From positions 1,116,001-1,180,000 of the forward strand of contig JBCAML010000011.1 in assembly GCA_038503075.1 (NCBI GenBank): a stretch of 64,000 bases of DNA, written 5' to 3'. The DNA comes from Gyromitra esculenta. Lineage: Eukaryota; Ascomycota; Pezizomycetes; Pezizales; Discinaceae. Shown piece by piece: positions 44,216 through 56,216 of the stretch (position 1 is its first letter; each line of letters begins with the position of its first letter). The position numbers and the translations under genes were made by a program. The notes below the pieces were generated by a model that was not told the DNA's origin, did no database searches, and saw nothing but the letters and a program-made list of their open reading frames with translations.

Positions 44216-46923
44216 ATGCCCGGTGAGCTTCTCGTATCTGCGCCAATGGAGGTCGATTCTTCCTTTACCACCAGCACCCTTCTGGTGTCCAAGAAGCTTA
44301 ACAATGTCGGGAAGAACACCATCGATTTATTCCTAATTTCGGATGAGGACGCGCACTACGAACAGGAAATCCTGCGAGACCCTTACTCTTCGTTGAAGCC
44401 ATGGCTTAGGTACATTGAGTACAAACTCAAAACGGGATCAGTCCAGGAACAGGTTTTCGTTTTCGAAAGGGCTTGCAAGGCTCTACCGAGATCCTACAAA
44501 CTTTGGAAGATGGTGGGCTACTCTTTTTTATCTCCCTCTCCCTTTTCTTTTTTCCGTAACAGCTTTTCTTTATAGCTATTCGCTAACGCGTCAATTTTGT
44601 AATATAGTATCTCAACCTTAGAGTCAAGCACGTTTCGTCCCTCAATCCGGCTAGATACAGGGTGGAATATGAAAAAGTCAACGACTGCTTCGAGCGTTCC
44701 CTGATCCTTCTCAACAAAATGCCCCGCATCTGGACTGACTACCTCTCCTTTCTGCTGAAGCAATGCCATGTTACAAAGACAAGACGCACCTTCGATCGTT
44801 CCCTGCGTGCCCTACCTCTGACTCAGCACAATCGAATCTGGGCCCTCTACCTCCCTTTCGCTAATTCGGCTTCCGGTGAAACTGCCATCAGGATATGGAA
44901 ACGATACATGCAAGTGCACCCGGAAGAGGCCGAGGAATTTATCGAACTTTTGATCGAGATGGGCAAATACGAAGAGGCTGCACAAAAATGGATTCAGGTG
45001 CTGGACAATCCGAAATTCCGCAGCAAGCAGGGCAAGAGTCATTTTCAAATGTGGAGTGAGCTCTGCGATCTTCTTGTGAACAACGCTAGGGAAATTAAGA
45101 ATATCGATGTGGAAAAAATTGTGAGGAGTGGTATTGGGAAGTTTAGTGACCAGAGAGGGAAATTGTGGACGAGTTTGGGGACTTACTGGATCTCGAAGGG
45201 TGATTTCGAGGCCGCAAGGGACGCTTTCGAGGAGGGTGTGACTACGGTTATGACCGTCCGCGACTTTACCCAAATTTTTGACTCCTACACCGAATTCGAA
45301 GAATCAGTTATCGGTACTCTGATGGAAGCTGCTGCAGAGAGGCAAGAGAAAGGCAGGCTCGATGAAGACGCTGATTTCGACCTTGATATCCGCATGATGC
45401 GTTTTGAGCAGCTCATGGATCGAAGACCATTCCTGGTTAACGACGTCCTGCTAAGGCAGAATCCTAATAACGTTATCGAGTGGGAGAAGCGGGTTGCACT
45501 CTGGGGTGATAATAAGGCACAAATTGTTCAAACTTACACCGATGCCGTAGCGGCTGTGAATCCAAAGAAGGCTGTTGGTCAATTCCATTCGTTGTGGGCT
45601 GGATATGCCAAGTTTTATGAGAAACACGGAGATATTAGGCAGGCACGCATAATCATGGAAAAAGCTGTTAGGGTTCCTTTCAAGTCTGTTCAAGAGCTTG
45701 CAGAAATGTGGGTGGAATGGGCTGAATTAGAACTACGCAATGATAACTTCGACGAGGCGGTCAAGATCATGGCAAAGGCTACCCAAGCAACCAAGAGGAG
45801 CACAGTGGACTATTTCGATGAAACTCTGACGCCGCAGCAAAGGGTACACAAGAGCTGGAAGCTTTGGAGTTTCTATGTTGATCTTGTTGAGAGCGTCAGC
45901 ACTTTAGAGGAAACCAAAAAGGTGTACGAGAGGATCTTTGAGTTGAGGATTGCAACACCACAAACAGTTGTGAATTATGCCAATCTTCTGGAGGAGAACA
46001 AATATTTCGAAGAATCTTTCAAGGTGTGTATCTTTTATTGTTTATATCCATAAACCCGGATATCACATGCTAACTGTAGTTTCCAGGTTTACGAGCGAGG
46101 CTTAGATTTATTCTCATATCCTGTTGCGTTTGAACTCTGGAATCTGTACCTTACAAAAGCGGTCAACCGTCAGATCGACATCGAGAGACTCAGAGACCTC
46201 TTCGAGCAAGCCGTCGAAGGTTGTCCTCCAAAATTTGCAAAGGTTCTATACCTCATGTATGGAAACCTCGAAGAAGAGCGTGGCCTTGCCCGCCATGCAA
46301 TGCGCATCTATGAACGTGCCACTAGAGCCGTTGCTGACGAAGACCGTTTCGAAATGTTCGATTTTTACATAACGAAATCCGCCTCCAACTTTGGTCTCAC
46401 CTCTACCCGTCCTATCTACGAACGAGCAATTGAGGCCCTTCCGGACAAGGAAGCGAAGGAAATGTGCTTGAAATTTGCAGAAATGGAACGACGTCTGGGA
46501 GAAATCGATCGCGCGAGGGCCATCTATGGACATGCATCGCAATTCTGTGATCCTAGGATCAGTCCTGAGTTCTGGAGCAAATGGGAAGCGTTTGAAATTC
46601 AACATGGAAATGAAGATACATTCAAGGAGATGCTCAGGATTAAAAGAAGTGTCCAGGCGCAATACAACACAGATGTCAATTTCATTGCTTCACAGGCTTT
46701 GGCAAGAGGCCAGCAGAAAGGACAGGCAGATGAGGGGGAGGAGGGGGAGGAGGACGGTGAGAAATCAGATGCTATGGTAGCATTGGAGAGGGAGGCACGG
46801 GCTCCACAAGGATTTGTAGCTGCAAAGGAAGGAAATATCATGCCAAGCTCTACCAAAGCCAGTACCCCCGCACAAGCCAAGGAGAGCAATCCAGATGTTA
46901 TCGATTTGGACATGGAAGATTAG
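44216..46923 (+). CDS. SYF1: Pre-mRNA-splicing factor Syf1 (HAT-repeat protein)
   Basis: Three exons: 44216-44512, 44608-46023, 46087-46923 (2550 nt, 849 residues). Syf1 is a scaffold of the Prp19-associated complex of the spliceosome, made of many HAT (half-a-TPR) repeats. Visible landmarks: DLFLISDEDAHYEQEILRDP near the start, PWLRYIEYKL, PRSYKLWKMYLNLRVKHV across intron 1, PRIWTDYLSFL, and repeated aromatic/Glu HAT patterns through KSWKLWSFYVDLVES. Later RLGEIDRARAIYGHASQFCD and FWSKWEAFEIQHGNEDTF are strongly conserved. The tail is Glu-rich with a terminal DVIDLDMED. Introns have branch sites GCTAAC. The in-frame Met at 44081 is upstream in likely 5' UTR; the MPGELL or MEVDSS Met may be the real start. 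Confidence 0.94.
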
Positions 46924-47683
46924 AGTAGTTAGTAAAGTTAAGTGTCGATATTATTTTGATGGTGGTTGCAGTCTGTTACTGTTCTTGATTCCTTTCCTTT
47001 CTCTAGGGCCCGGGTTGGGTGTGCGAGGCGTTTTACTTTATCACTATATTATATGAATTTTCACACCCTTGGTGATGCGTTTTGTCCTGGAGGACTAGAT
47101 CATTCACCATACCACTTTCGTTTCTCCGATCATACCAAGGTTTTCTTATTGTTATTGCTTTTGGCCCGAGGGTTTTCTTTTGTTTGTGAAATTTTGAAGT
47201 TTCTCCTAGTATGCTGTGCTGTATAGTAATCGCAAACTGTCACATAGGTCCCCCTTTTTTTTGCGTTTTGGAAATCGAACAGAAGGAACAATATCTCCAA
47301 GGTTTGAATTCTAGAACTTAAGAGCTTAAGTGTGCGGAATAACCATTCTCCTCCTTGCTATATCGAGGATTTATTTCCTATATAAGTAGGAATCTTACTA
47401 GGAGTGGGAAGCCATATCATCTGTTGATGTAATGTAGTTTGGTAACGCTGCAGCGGTTGATAATCACGCGGCTTCATGGTTCCGATATCATCAGGCCCAG
47501 AGGCTTCTCTCTGGTGAATGCAGCGGACTTTCATCGGTATTCGTAAGCTGTTCGTGAAATTGTATCTTGGCTGATTGTCTAGGATTCGTCGTTCTCATCG
47601 CAACCGCAGCATCTTCGCCTTCACAGCCCCTCACTCGTGAGAGAAGAATAAAATTAAAGCCGACAGAATCGTCGTGTACAACT

Positions 47684-47962
47684 ATGATTACCGTCGTTCA
47701 GCCTTTCCATGCCCTCCTCATTCTCGTCTTCCTCTTCATCGACATGATTGCCACTACTATCACCACCCCAGCAGTGGGTTGCCCTAACTCCAGTCCCCGC
47801 CACTACACTGCCGCGATATGGCACACTGCTAAAGCTAACTTCTGCTGCTACCCGGAAAAATACCTCCCTAAACTCTACACTTGCGAAGTTAGTGCGGCAT
47901 CTCCGCTCTCTGACGATGTCCACCAAGCCGTTAGGAATCTTATAGAACGGAAAGAACACTAG
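47684..47962 (+). CDS. Possible small secreted Cys-containing protein
   Basis: A 92-residue frame with a hydrophobic start (MITVVQPFHALLILVFLFID) that looks like a signal peptide, followed by a short mature part with four Cys (GCPNSS, FCCYPEK, YTCEVS). I recognise no family. It lies alone in the 2.4-kb gap between SYF1 and SKT5. The opposite strand has a 165-codon frame over the same place (47654-48151), so this may be a chance frame. Splicing could extend it. Small secreted proteins of this size are common in fungi, but evidence here is thin. Confidence 0.3.
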   Translation: MITVVQPFHALLILVFLFIDMIATTITTPAVGCPNSSPRHYTAAIWHTAKANFCCYPEKYLPKLYTCEVSAASPLSDDVHQAVRNLIERKEH

Positions 47963-48438
47963 TGGTGCGAGCAGGAGAACATAGGGGGTTCCAAGTGTAC
48001 ACGCGTGATAGACTACCAGTCGGCGCCCGCAGCGATCTGTGGGGGTCTTGGTTCGAGGATGAACTGTGGGCTGGCTGTGGACAGGGTGGTGCAGCTCTCC
48101 AGCAAGTGTGCCTGCGGATGCTGAGGGTGCAGTACTTTTGGGCGGGATCATTGGGTTGGATCGTTGACGATAGCTAATGTGTACTCACGGTTCGGTAACG
48201 GTGGGGTGGCGAGGAGTTGTTCAAAAGAAATCCAAGCTCTAAGAGGAAGGAACGCATCCATTCCAAACTTACGCCCAGCCACCATCCCCTGTCCGCAAAT
48301 CACCAGCAGTCACTCGGCCACGGATCCACCCATCACCCGGCAACGCGCAGGCCTCTGTCGCAGTGTCAGGGCACGCCTACTCTCAGCCGAGCCCACTGCC
48401 TGAAATCCGAGTTCTACTTCCATCTATAATACTAATAT

Positions 48439-48811
48439 GAGTGTCGTCCTGGGAAAAGGGTTCCTTAGCTTAGCGTGTTGCACCCGATCTTGAGGAAAAA
48501 TCTCGCTTCTGTGGTTGCAACAAGTATTCGCCTTTATTTCCTTCACCCAAATATATTCAGTAATGTTTATAAATCGCTGGCTACACTTTTGTCGCCTGTC
48601 GGGGGGGGGGACCTTTTGTGCTATCAGATCCTAGAATCCCACTTCCAATTTTTTTTCCATTAACTCCGGTTTCATGCATCTAGGCCTTTGGATTCCTTCA
48701 AAATATTCGCTTAGAGGTTTCAGGTTTCACTATCACATATTGTTTTTTTGGCCTAACCTATGTTGTTGGGCGGACTGTGGGTATAAGGTACCTTTTCCCA
48801 GAACGACACTC
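48439..48811. mobile_element. MITE-like element, 373 bp, about 28-bp inverted ends
   Basis: The left end (GAGTGTCGTCCTGGGAAAAG then GGTTCCTT) is inverted at the right end (AAGGTACCTTTTCCCAGAAC then GACACTC) with a few mismatches. The interior is AT-rich with short frames only. I see no clear target duplication. It is larger than the other inverted-repeat elements in the window and has different ends. Confidence 0.6.
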
Positions 48812-49342
48812 GTTTTTGCTAATTTCTATGGGGGTAGTGTATGACAGTTGTGGCTTTTCTAGGAGGAATTTCACAGTTGTAATAGTTGTGTAAGATTGGA
48901 CATGATATTACTCTTCGATCTATAAGAGAGCACCTACATTCAAAATAACGACAAATAGCAAGTGTATATAGCATAAAATGATTGTAAATGAGATAGGAAC
49001 ATGCGTTTAATGAAAGGATAGGAAAAGTGAAAACGTGTCACCCTCTTTGGCCAAAAGTATGCGTAATTATAAAGTTAAGGAGAGAGAATAGAACAAACAG
49101 GAGCAGGAGGGGGAGGAAGTATGATATAATGGCAATAATAAATGAATAAAATGACAAAAAATGTTTTGAATGAGGAAGCTGGTATACCTTCGCTAAAACC
49201 ATACCTTCTTCATCGCGAGAAACGGCTCCTCCGATATTAAAAATGCACCGTACAACCTAACCTGTTCGCCAGCCCAAAATTGTGGCTCAAATTTACAAAA
49301 GTGGTGGAAGCTAAAATAGAATGGCCCGATGAAACGTTTGTT

Positions 49343-52300
49343 TCACGTGATAACCTTTACGCGCAAAATGATTAGCGGTAATTTCTTTTGCGGGCTCCCA
49401 AAAAGGCAATAAGATACTTACGCAATCAGTTTCGCTTTTTGGCCCGGGCGGAACGCCCATTTCTTCAAACGTCTTTGGCCCTTTACCTGGCGGCTTAGGA
49501 AGCGGTGTAGAGGCTGGCTTTGATGGTGCCTCTGCCGTAGGCGGTCTGGGGACTTGGGTAGCAGTTTGGGGGGGACTTGACGGACCGTTTGATGGGGCCG
49601 AGCTGAAAAATTCCGAGTTTCCTTGACCGCCTCCATACTGAGGGCCTACTAGTTTCTTGCTCAGTGAGCCCTGTGGGCCTTGTGATGTACCTGGTCTTCC
49701 AGAGCCGCTTGGAGGAGGAGCAGCTATTGGACCTCCCGGTGGTGCGGTCTTCGATGGTTTCGGTCGTGGGTCAGGTGCTTCGAACCCAATATCTAACGGA
49801 GATGGTTTGCCTTGTTGAGGCGGTTTTGGGGTGTGTATACGGGGGACGGTATCGCCATTAAATCCACCAGGATATCCGGAACCATCTGGATTTGATGGAG
49901 GAGGGTAGCCTTGTGGCGGGCCATAAGGTGGTCTTCCAGAGCCGGACGGTCGTCGCCCTGGGCCGGCATCGCTCATAGAGGTGAAAGATCGAGGTGGGCC
50001 AGTGGGATACGTGCCCGCTGGGGGGACCATTCCGGAAGGTGGGCCCCCACCCATAGCTATAGAATAAGGTCTGTTAGTTCGAGGCATTCCAGAAATTGGT
50101 CGGGGCAGCGGACCAAAAGCAGTAGCAGAAGACGGTCTATGTGGTTGGTGGGATCCAGGACCAGCAGAACCAGGCCTCATGGGATAAGGGGCAGCAGAAC
50201 CAGGCCTTTGCGGCTGAATAGCAGATTGCGGGCCAAAGGGTTGTAAGTGACCAGGCATATCAGAGACCATAAAGCCGGTATTGACATTAGGCATGGTGCC
50301 TTGTCTGAGGGGGCGAGAGGGATGGTGGGGAGGTAGAGGACCGGGACCATAATTGTAATTACCTCCAGGAATCGTTGGGTCAGGCATATCCACAGCCTCT
50401 TCTATAGGGCTTATAATAGGAGGTACGATTGATTGCCGCCTCTCGGTGAGAGGGTTTTGAACTCTTCGTTGAGAGCCATGTCGTGCCTTGATTTTCGAGA
50501 TAGCAATGGCCTCATGATCCTTCCGGGATAGTGTCTTGGAGCGTGATATTCCATCAATCCGACCACTTGCGTCCTTATTGCCGTGTGCGGCGGCCTAGTC
50601 ATAGTCAGCGATATCTTAGTATACGAAATGATATTTTCTCACCTTGGCATACCATCGCTGGGCCTCTTTATAATCGACTTGGACATACATCCCGATTTCA
50701 TAAAAGTATCCTTAACCACGTCAGCAAAAATCGGGAAATCACTGGCTAATCGAATTACCAATAGCAAACTCCGCGGTTCCAAGTCCACCAGCGGCTGCTC
50801 GCTGGGCGTATTTAAATGCTAATTCTTCGTTTTTATCAAAAACACCCTCATGACCACACAAAAACCATTTACTAATAGCCATATCGGCCTCGGACTCGCC
50901 TTGTCGTGCTGCCAGTGCATTATAATGGAGAGATAGCGCCGGATTGAAATCGCATCCTAGCTGGCACAATTCATATGCAGTTCCCATTTTGAGTTGGGCG
51001 CGCTGTATTTTATCAGCAAATGGATGTTATCCCAAAATGGAGGGGGAAAAAATCCCTACAGCAAATCCAAGGAACGCTGCTTTCTCAATCATCTCTCTTG
51101 CTTGTCTAATGTCAAGAGGCAAGAAAAGATCGGGGATCTCTATCCCAGGCAATTCTCGAGCTAATAGCATGCCATAAACCTAGAATCGTATCAGAACTAA
51201 GTTTATATAAATACACACGGCACACCTACATATGCTCCCTGAGGCGCGTTCTCATCAGCGGTCTGAGCTGCCATCCTAATAAGATTGACGCCCCTAGAAT
51301 AGTCCTGTTTTTGACCATGTTGTCCCAACAAAGTCATCATACCAAGTCTCTGCCCAGTAATTAGCATTATATTAAACGCATCGTCGAGATATCAACTCAC
51401 GTAATTAGACGCCGAATCACCCAAAGCCGCACCCTGAGTATAGTGTTTTATCGCTTTCATCGGTTCGTTGGAGTTTTCATATTGCATTCCCATCCTATAC
51501 TCAGCACGAGCGAATTCCTTTTCCGCCGCTCGAGCATAACACCTGAACGCTTCCTTTTTATCGACCCTAAATCCAAACTTCCCAAATTCCAACCAGTTTC
51601 CCCTCATAAACTCTGCACGTGGGTGATGTTGATCCGCCAGAAAGCTCACGACGCTAATAGCGTCCGTTTTAATTTGATGTTCGAGTGCCGGGGTTTGTGG
51701 CCTTCCGGGACCTTCATAAATTCTGTTATGATAGCTCACTGATACCTCAACATAACTCAACGCGTCTTGGGCCCATATCAATTGCATTTCCGGATCATTC
51801 GATGAGAGAACCTCCAAGCGTGCTCCCTCAATCTGTGCTTCCTTCTCCTCATCTGTTGGGGGGATATTTGGACCTGGATTGATGAGTTTTGGGAATGGAG
51901 ATTGTGCCGGCTCCTCTAAACCTGAATACCTATTGCTAAGGTAATCATCACCTATCGAAGAGTGGTATGACGATGCATAGCTAGATCGAACCCCTCGGTC
52001 TTCGCTTAAGGGTCGCGAGTTATGTCCCTGTGATGGTGGTGGAGTAGCGTACGAGTCGGAATAATTCCTTCCCTGCTGATTTGGGTTATGGTCGATTGTG
52101 TGTGTGTGTGCATGATAGCTGTTGCCTTGGTTTCGTTGATCCATCGTATTGCTACCTTCGAGTTCAAGATGCTTTAAACTTTCTGTGATGTGTCCAGGCA
52201 CTTCGGGCATCACTCTGTTTAAAGTCGTCAGTAAGGATGACACCAATAGGAGGCCAAGAGGGGTTGCGGGGGCAACAATGGAAACGACAAACAAACTGGG

Positions 52301-52461
52301 CAACCAGTATTGAGCGGAACCAAAATCAAATCAAGATCAAATCAAATCAAATCAAGAGGATGTAGGGGAACAAACCGTTGAGGGGCTGGAGACACGATGT
52401 CGAGTTCCGGCATCATGTAATCATCATTTCCGGGATAGAAGGTGGCACCCATGCTGGACAT
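49343..52461 (-). CDS. Sel1-repeat chitin synthase regulator, Skt5/Chs4-like, with CaaX end
   Basis: Eight exons on the minus strand: 52461-52376, 52214-51401, 51349-51230, 51179-51060, 51002-50759, 50710-50643, 50594-49422, 49354-49343 (2637 nt, 878 residues). Skt5/Chs4 proteins bind and activate chitin synthase III at the cell cortex and septum. The N-terminus is polar. Sel1-like repeats run through the middle (GNWLEFGKFGFRVDKKEAFR, GMQYENSNEPMKAIKHYTQG, GYFYEIGMYVQVDYKEAQRW and others). A long Pro/Gly-rich disordered tail ends in GPKTFEEMGVPPGPKSETDC. The last exon has only 12 nt and gives the terminal CVIT, a CaaX prenylation signal (Cys875) found in this family. Without that micro-exon the frame runs on into nonsense. 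Several paralogs exist in fungi, so I leave the symbol empty. Confidence 0.88.
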
Positions 52462-55400
52462 GTTGTGTGGATCTGTGCGGCCGAAAAGTGTCAATATTAC
52501 GGGTGCGAGGGCAGAGCCCCTAAGGAAATAAATCAGAATAAATTTAGCACCAAAGCTTACCTCTTTGCAGAAAATGACCACCCGAAGTAGCACTTCCGCA
52601 CCGATACTGGTTACGTAGGTCAGCCATACTCGGTGGGGGAAATATGTACGAAAAAATAACTCTTTAAATTCTTGGAGATACGATGCGATATTTCCACCCC
52701 GCACCTCCACCGTCGGGGAAGCAACTGGCCTGGGGGAATGCTGAAATGATTGGACAAGGAGCCTTACAGAAATGAAGTTCAAGCTTGGCTAGACTCCACT
52801 AGGTATAATATATCGGTAGTGACTTGCCGACTGGGCTGCAAGATTTGTGCAGTCTGCAGCGGCTGGTGTGAGACTTTGGGGTACTTGGTAAATAAAGATG
52901 TTAGGCAAGAGAAGAAATTTGGAGATAGCGGGGTTTATGAGATGAGGAAATCGCACGATGTGATGGAGAGGGTGGTTGTACGATCCTTTGTACAGGTCAG
53001 TTGCCTGTAGATGCAGGTTGACCTCGAGGAGGGGCACCGTGATGTTTTCAATCCTCCCTCCACTCCACACGTGGAGTTATTGGGTAGAGGCTGAGTCGCA
53101 ACATGTAATGCAACTGATTCGTACTACTAAGTGCACATAGTACTGATTGGGCTGCGCCCTTGACTTCTCACCACAAAAAAGTAATTAGATACCTAACCAG
53201 TTGGTCTTCGGGCAAATCAATTCTATGAGGTCTTTCCTAGTCACCTTTTCGATTTTCTATCTTTAGGATCGACACGGTGAGGAAATCAAACAGCTCAGCC
53301 GATGGAATTATGGTTTCAAAATAAAGCATACAGATACAAGACTGCTGAAAGGCGATCAAGAGGCTGATAACCCGGTTTGGATTCGATACCTGCATAAAGT
53401 AGGCAGATGCGTGGTAGCTTACGCGTATAGAAGAGTGGGCTTGGATTTTGGGTAAGGGATAGCAGAAAGTAAGGGTACAAGCCATAGGACTGATTTGAGT
53501 TACATACGTGTACATGTAGGTATGAGTGAGCTCTTTATCTGTCGCAGGTAATAGTATTTATCCCTTAGCCTTAGATCGACGTGCTCTAGAAGCTAAATCT
53601 AAGTGGAAGAACAACGAAGGAACGAGACGGCTAGGTAACATTATATGTATGACTTATGTCCACGAACGCAAGTGTATGTATAAATGCACGTACCTCAGAG
53701 TAGGTATGTACTGCGGGTGTGCGGGTGCGAGGGTAAGTCTGGAGACAGGTGGCGATGCTGCTCTTTTCTCAAGGGCTCAAGCTTGTCTAAATTTCACATT
53801 TTTGCCAGCTAGCTTTTTTCGGTGTTCAATAGTAGCATTCGTGATTTACTGGACACTTTCACCAGGCCTCTCGAGGAGTTGTGGAGAGGGAAGAAAGTTA
53901 GCATCTCTTACTCGCACCGCCACTTGTCGCTAGACTTACCCTCACACCCATAGTATATCGTAGGACGAATACCCATAAAGAGTCCTATCCTTTATTTTAG
54001 GTAGCTAAGATATGAACTCATTATAAAAATAAAAAAAAGAGTAAGTACGTGTACTTAGGCCAAGTAAGGAAACCAAAGGTATCATACGAAGCTGACAAAT
54101 TACGTATTCTCTCAGCTAGATTATTGTTCATGGTATTGGGTTATTTCCGTGGATTGCACAAACACAGCTAGAATCACTAGTAGTATTTAATTCACCTGAT
54201 TTATAATAACGAAGGAAAATAAAAAGTTATTCTATCTAACTAGAGCTTGGTATAGCTTGAGGTAGATATATGTAACTGGGTGCAAAGCGATCACTGCCGG
54301 CTGTTTTTCTTTTCCGTTTACTTGAGTAATATTTTATATTTTATCGATTCAGGCGTTACACGAGCCATTGATGGTATGCTTGTGACACAGAAACTGCAGT
54401 AAACGATCCAATGAAGCCTCGAACAGTTAACGGATACTGTTTTCGGACCCAAACCCTAAAAATACAATATCATACATGTATCTAGGATTTCACTAGACTA
54501 CCTCTTCGCTATATAAGGATGGTTCTGGCTATGTGGGATGTATCGTCCTTATATCAAATCTCTAGGAGATATTCTGCGTGACATTTGCGGAATCGTCATT
54601 TCAGTACGTGTAATATGACCTGTTAAAGTATAGGTTGAGTGTATTTTGGGCATATATCTATAGAGCTAATGGTGGATATGGGTAGGGGTTTAGAAATTTA
54701 AGTGTCTAAGACACCACCCGGGCTTCTGCAGTACAGCGAGCTGAATAACCATCTACATACCTGCCCATCTGCCTCTTGGTGGGGTTTTTTTAAAAAAAAA
54801 ACTACCTTATAGCAGAAAGATCTCCCGGTCTTTTTGGAAGGAAACAAGCGGAAGCTATCACTGCTGACAGACAAGTATATTGAAAGGTTATAGGCGTATA
54901 TATTTAGTCCAATTTAAGGTGCGATAATTGATCGTTATGTTGTTATATTATCGCTCAAGGCGATTCTTTGCTACATATAGTTCCTTGTCCGTTAGGCGTT
55001 GGATAAGCACCCTAGATATTAGGAATATTCCTTGAAAAAACAAATTATTGCATGTCGATATTTAAGGAACTAAGCCCTCAAAAACTCTTTCAGTTGCACT
55101 ACCGATCATAGGTGCTTTCTAGTACCTCGGTAAAACCTTCGTTGAGGAATCTGAAGGGGGTTATATAATCTGGGGGGGATTTGGCGCGCTTCTTGTTTTC
55201 GAGCCTCTAACGGGTTGGTTTGAGGGTAAGGGTACCGAATCCGAGAACCGAACGCGCCCTGATCGCCTCCAGGGATTATTACGAGCTTTGGGGGAAGGTG
55301 ACGCAGGAGTTTTATTCCGAACCGTGAAGGCCGTTGAATCTGGATAAACCAGCAGGCCGGGATTACTGTGCTAGAGCTTTCTTGGTGTTTGTAACTTACC

Positions 55401-56216
55401 TGAGAACAACCCTTCGCTTGAAGTGGTTGGCGGTTGCGGTTTTACATCAGCATTCTTGAAACCCCAAAAAGCCTTGGACCCTTAACCCCTTAACCGCCGT
55501 AGCTTATTGGCCTATCAAGCTGTTCTCAACTCCTGATTCCAGTCTTGTGCGTATGTGTGTTAGGAGAAGGCGACAGGACCAGGTACAGGAATGGGACATA
55601 GAAAGCGAAGTTACTGCAACAAATCAGCTCTCTTGCTGTGGTCAGTGGATGGTGAACCAGCCCTGGCCCAGGAAAACATCAGGCGATTGTCTTGAGGAAG
55701 AAGCTTCTGCGAAACCTTTACTGCATCCCATCCCACCCAGCTCAGGTTTTGGTACCTGCAGTATGTAACCGCCTGGAAAAGTCCTGCAACCTCCATAGAA
55801 GGACAAGCGTAGCCGACACCCGCCCACCTCCTTCGAGCCCGTCATCCCATCTCTCCCTCGAATCAGTTCATTACTCCCCCTGCCACCAGAAATTGTATCC
55901 TCTCCCTTTTCATCTACTTCCCTTAACCGCTTCCTCACCCTTTGAATCCCCTTCATTCCTTCGTTCCACCTTTTTTTCGTTTCCCCTCTCTTTGGATTCT
56001 CTGGATTCCACTTTCGCTCACCAAGCCGACCCAAAAATCCTCTCAAAAAGCATCGCAGGCGAGCAGAGCGGAATCAACGGATTCACGAGTTTCCCGTTTC
56101 TGAGTTTCAGCTGGTCCTGAACAAACCACGGCGTTCCTGTGGAAGTCTGATTTCCACGCGTTGATCGCCTTATCCACCAAAATATTCTAGATAAAGGCGG
56201 GAGGAGCGAGGTAGCC
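52462..56216. promoter_or_regulatory. 3.75-kb divergent intergenic region of SKT5-like gene and NoxA
   Basis: Unusually long for this gene segment. It probably includes 5' UTRs and promoters of both genes. Frames such as 53526-53933 have no recognisable content. AT-rich blocks (about 54,000-55,100) look like decayed repeats. Pyrimidine tracts (CATCTCTCCC, CTTTTTTTCG) lie just upstream of NoxA. Confidence 0.45.

Larger units (their letters stand above)
46924..49342. other. Intergenic region between SYF1 and SKT5
   Basis: 2.4 kb between two converging genes. Apart from the doubtful small secreted frame and a MITE-like element (48439-48811) I see nothing coding. A run of ten G bases lies near 48601. 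Confidence 0.5.

Noticed and set aside
47654..48151. 165-codon minus-strand frame
   Set aside because: No recognisable domain; overlaps an equally plausible + strand frame; composition is unremarkable.
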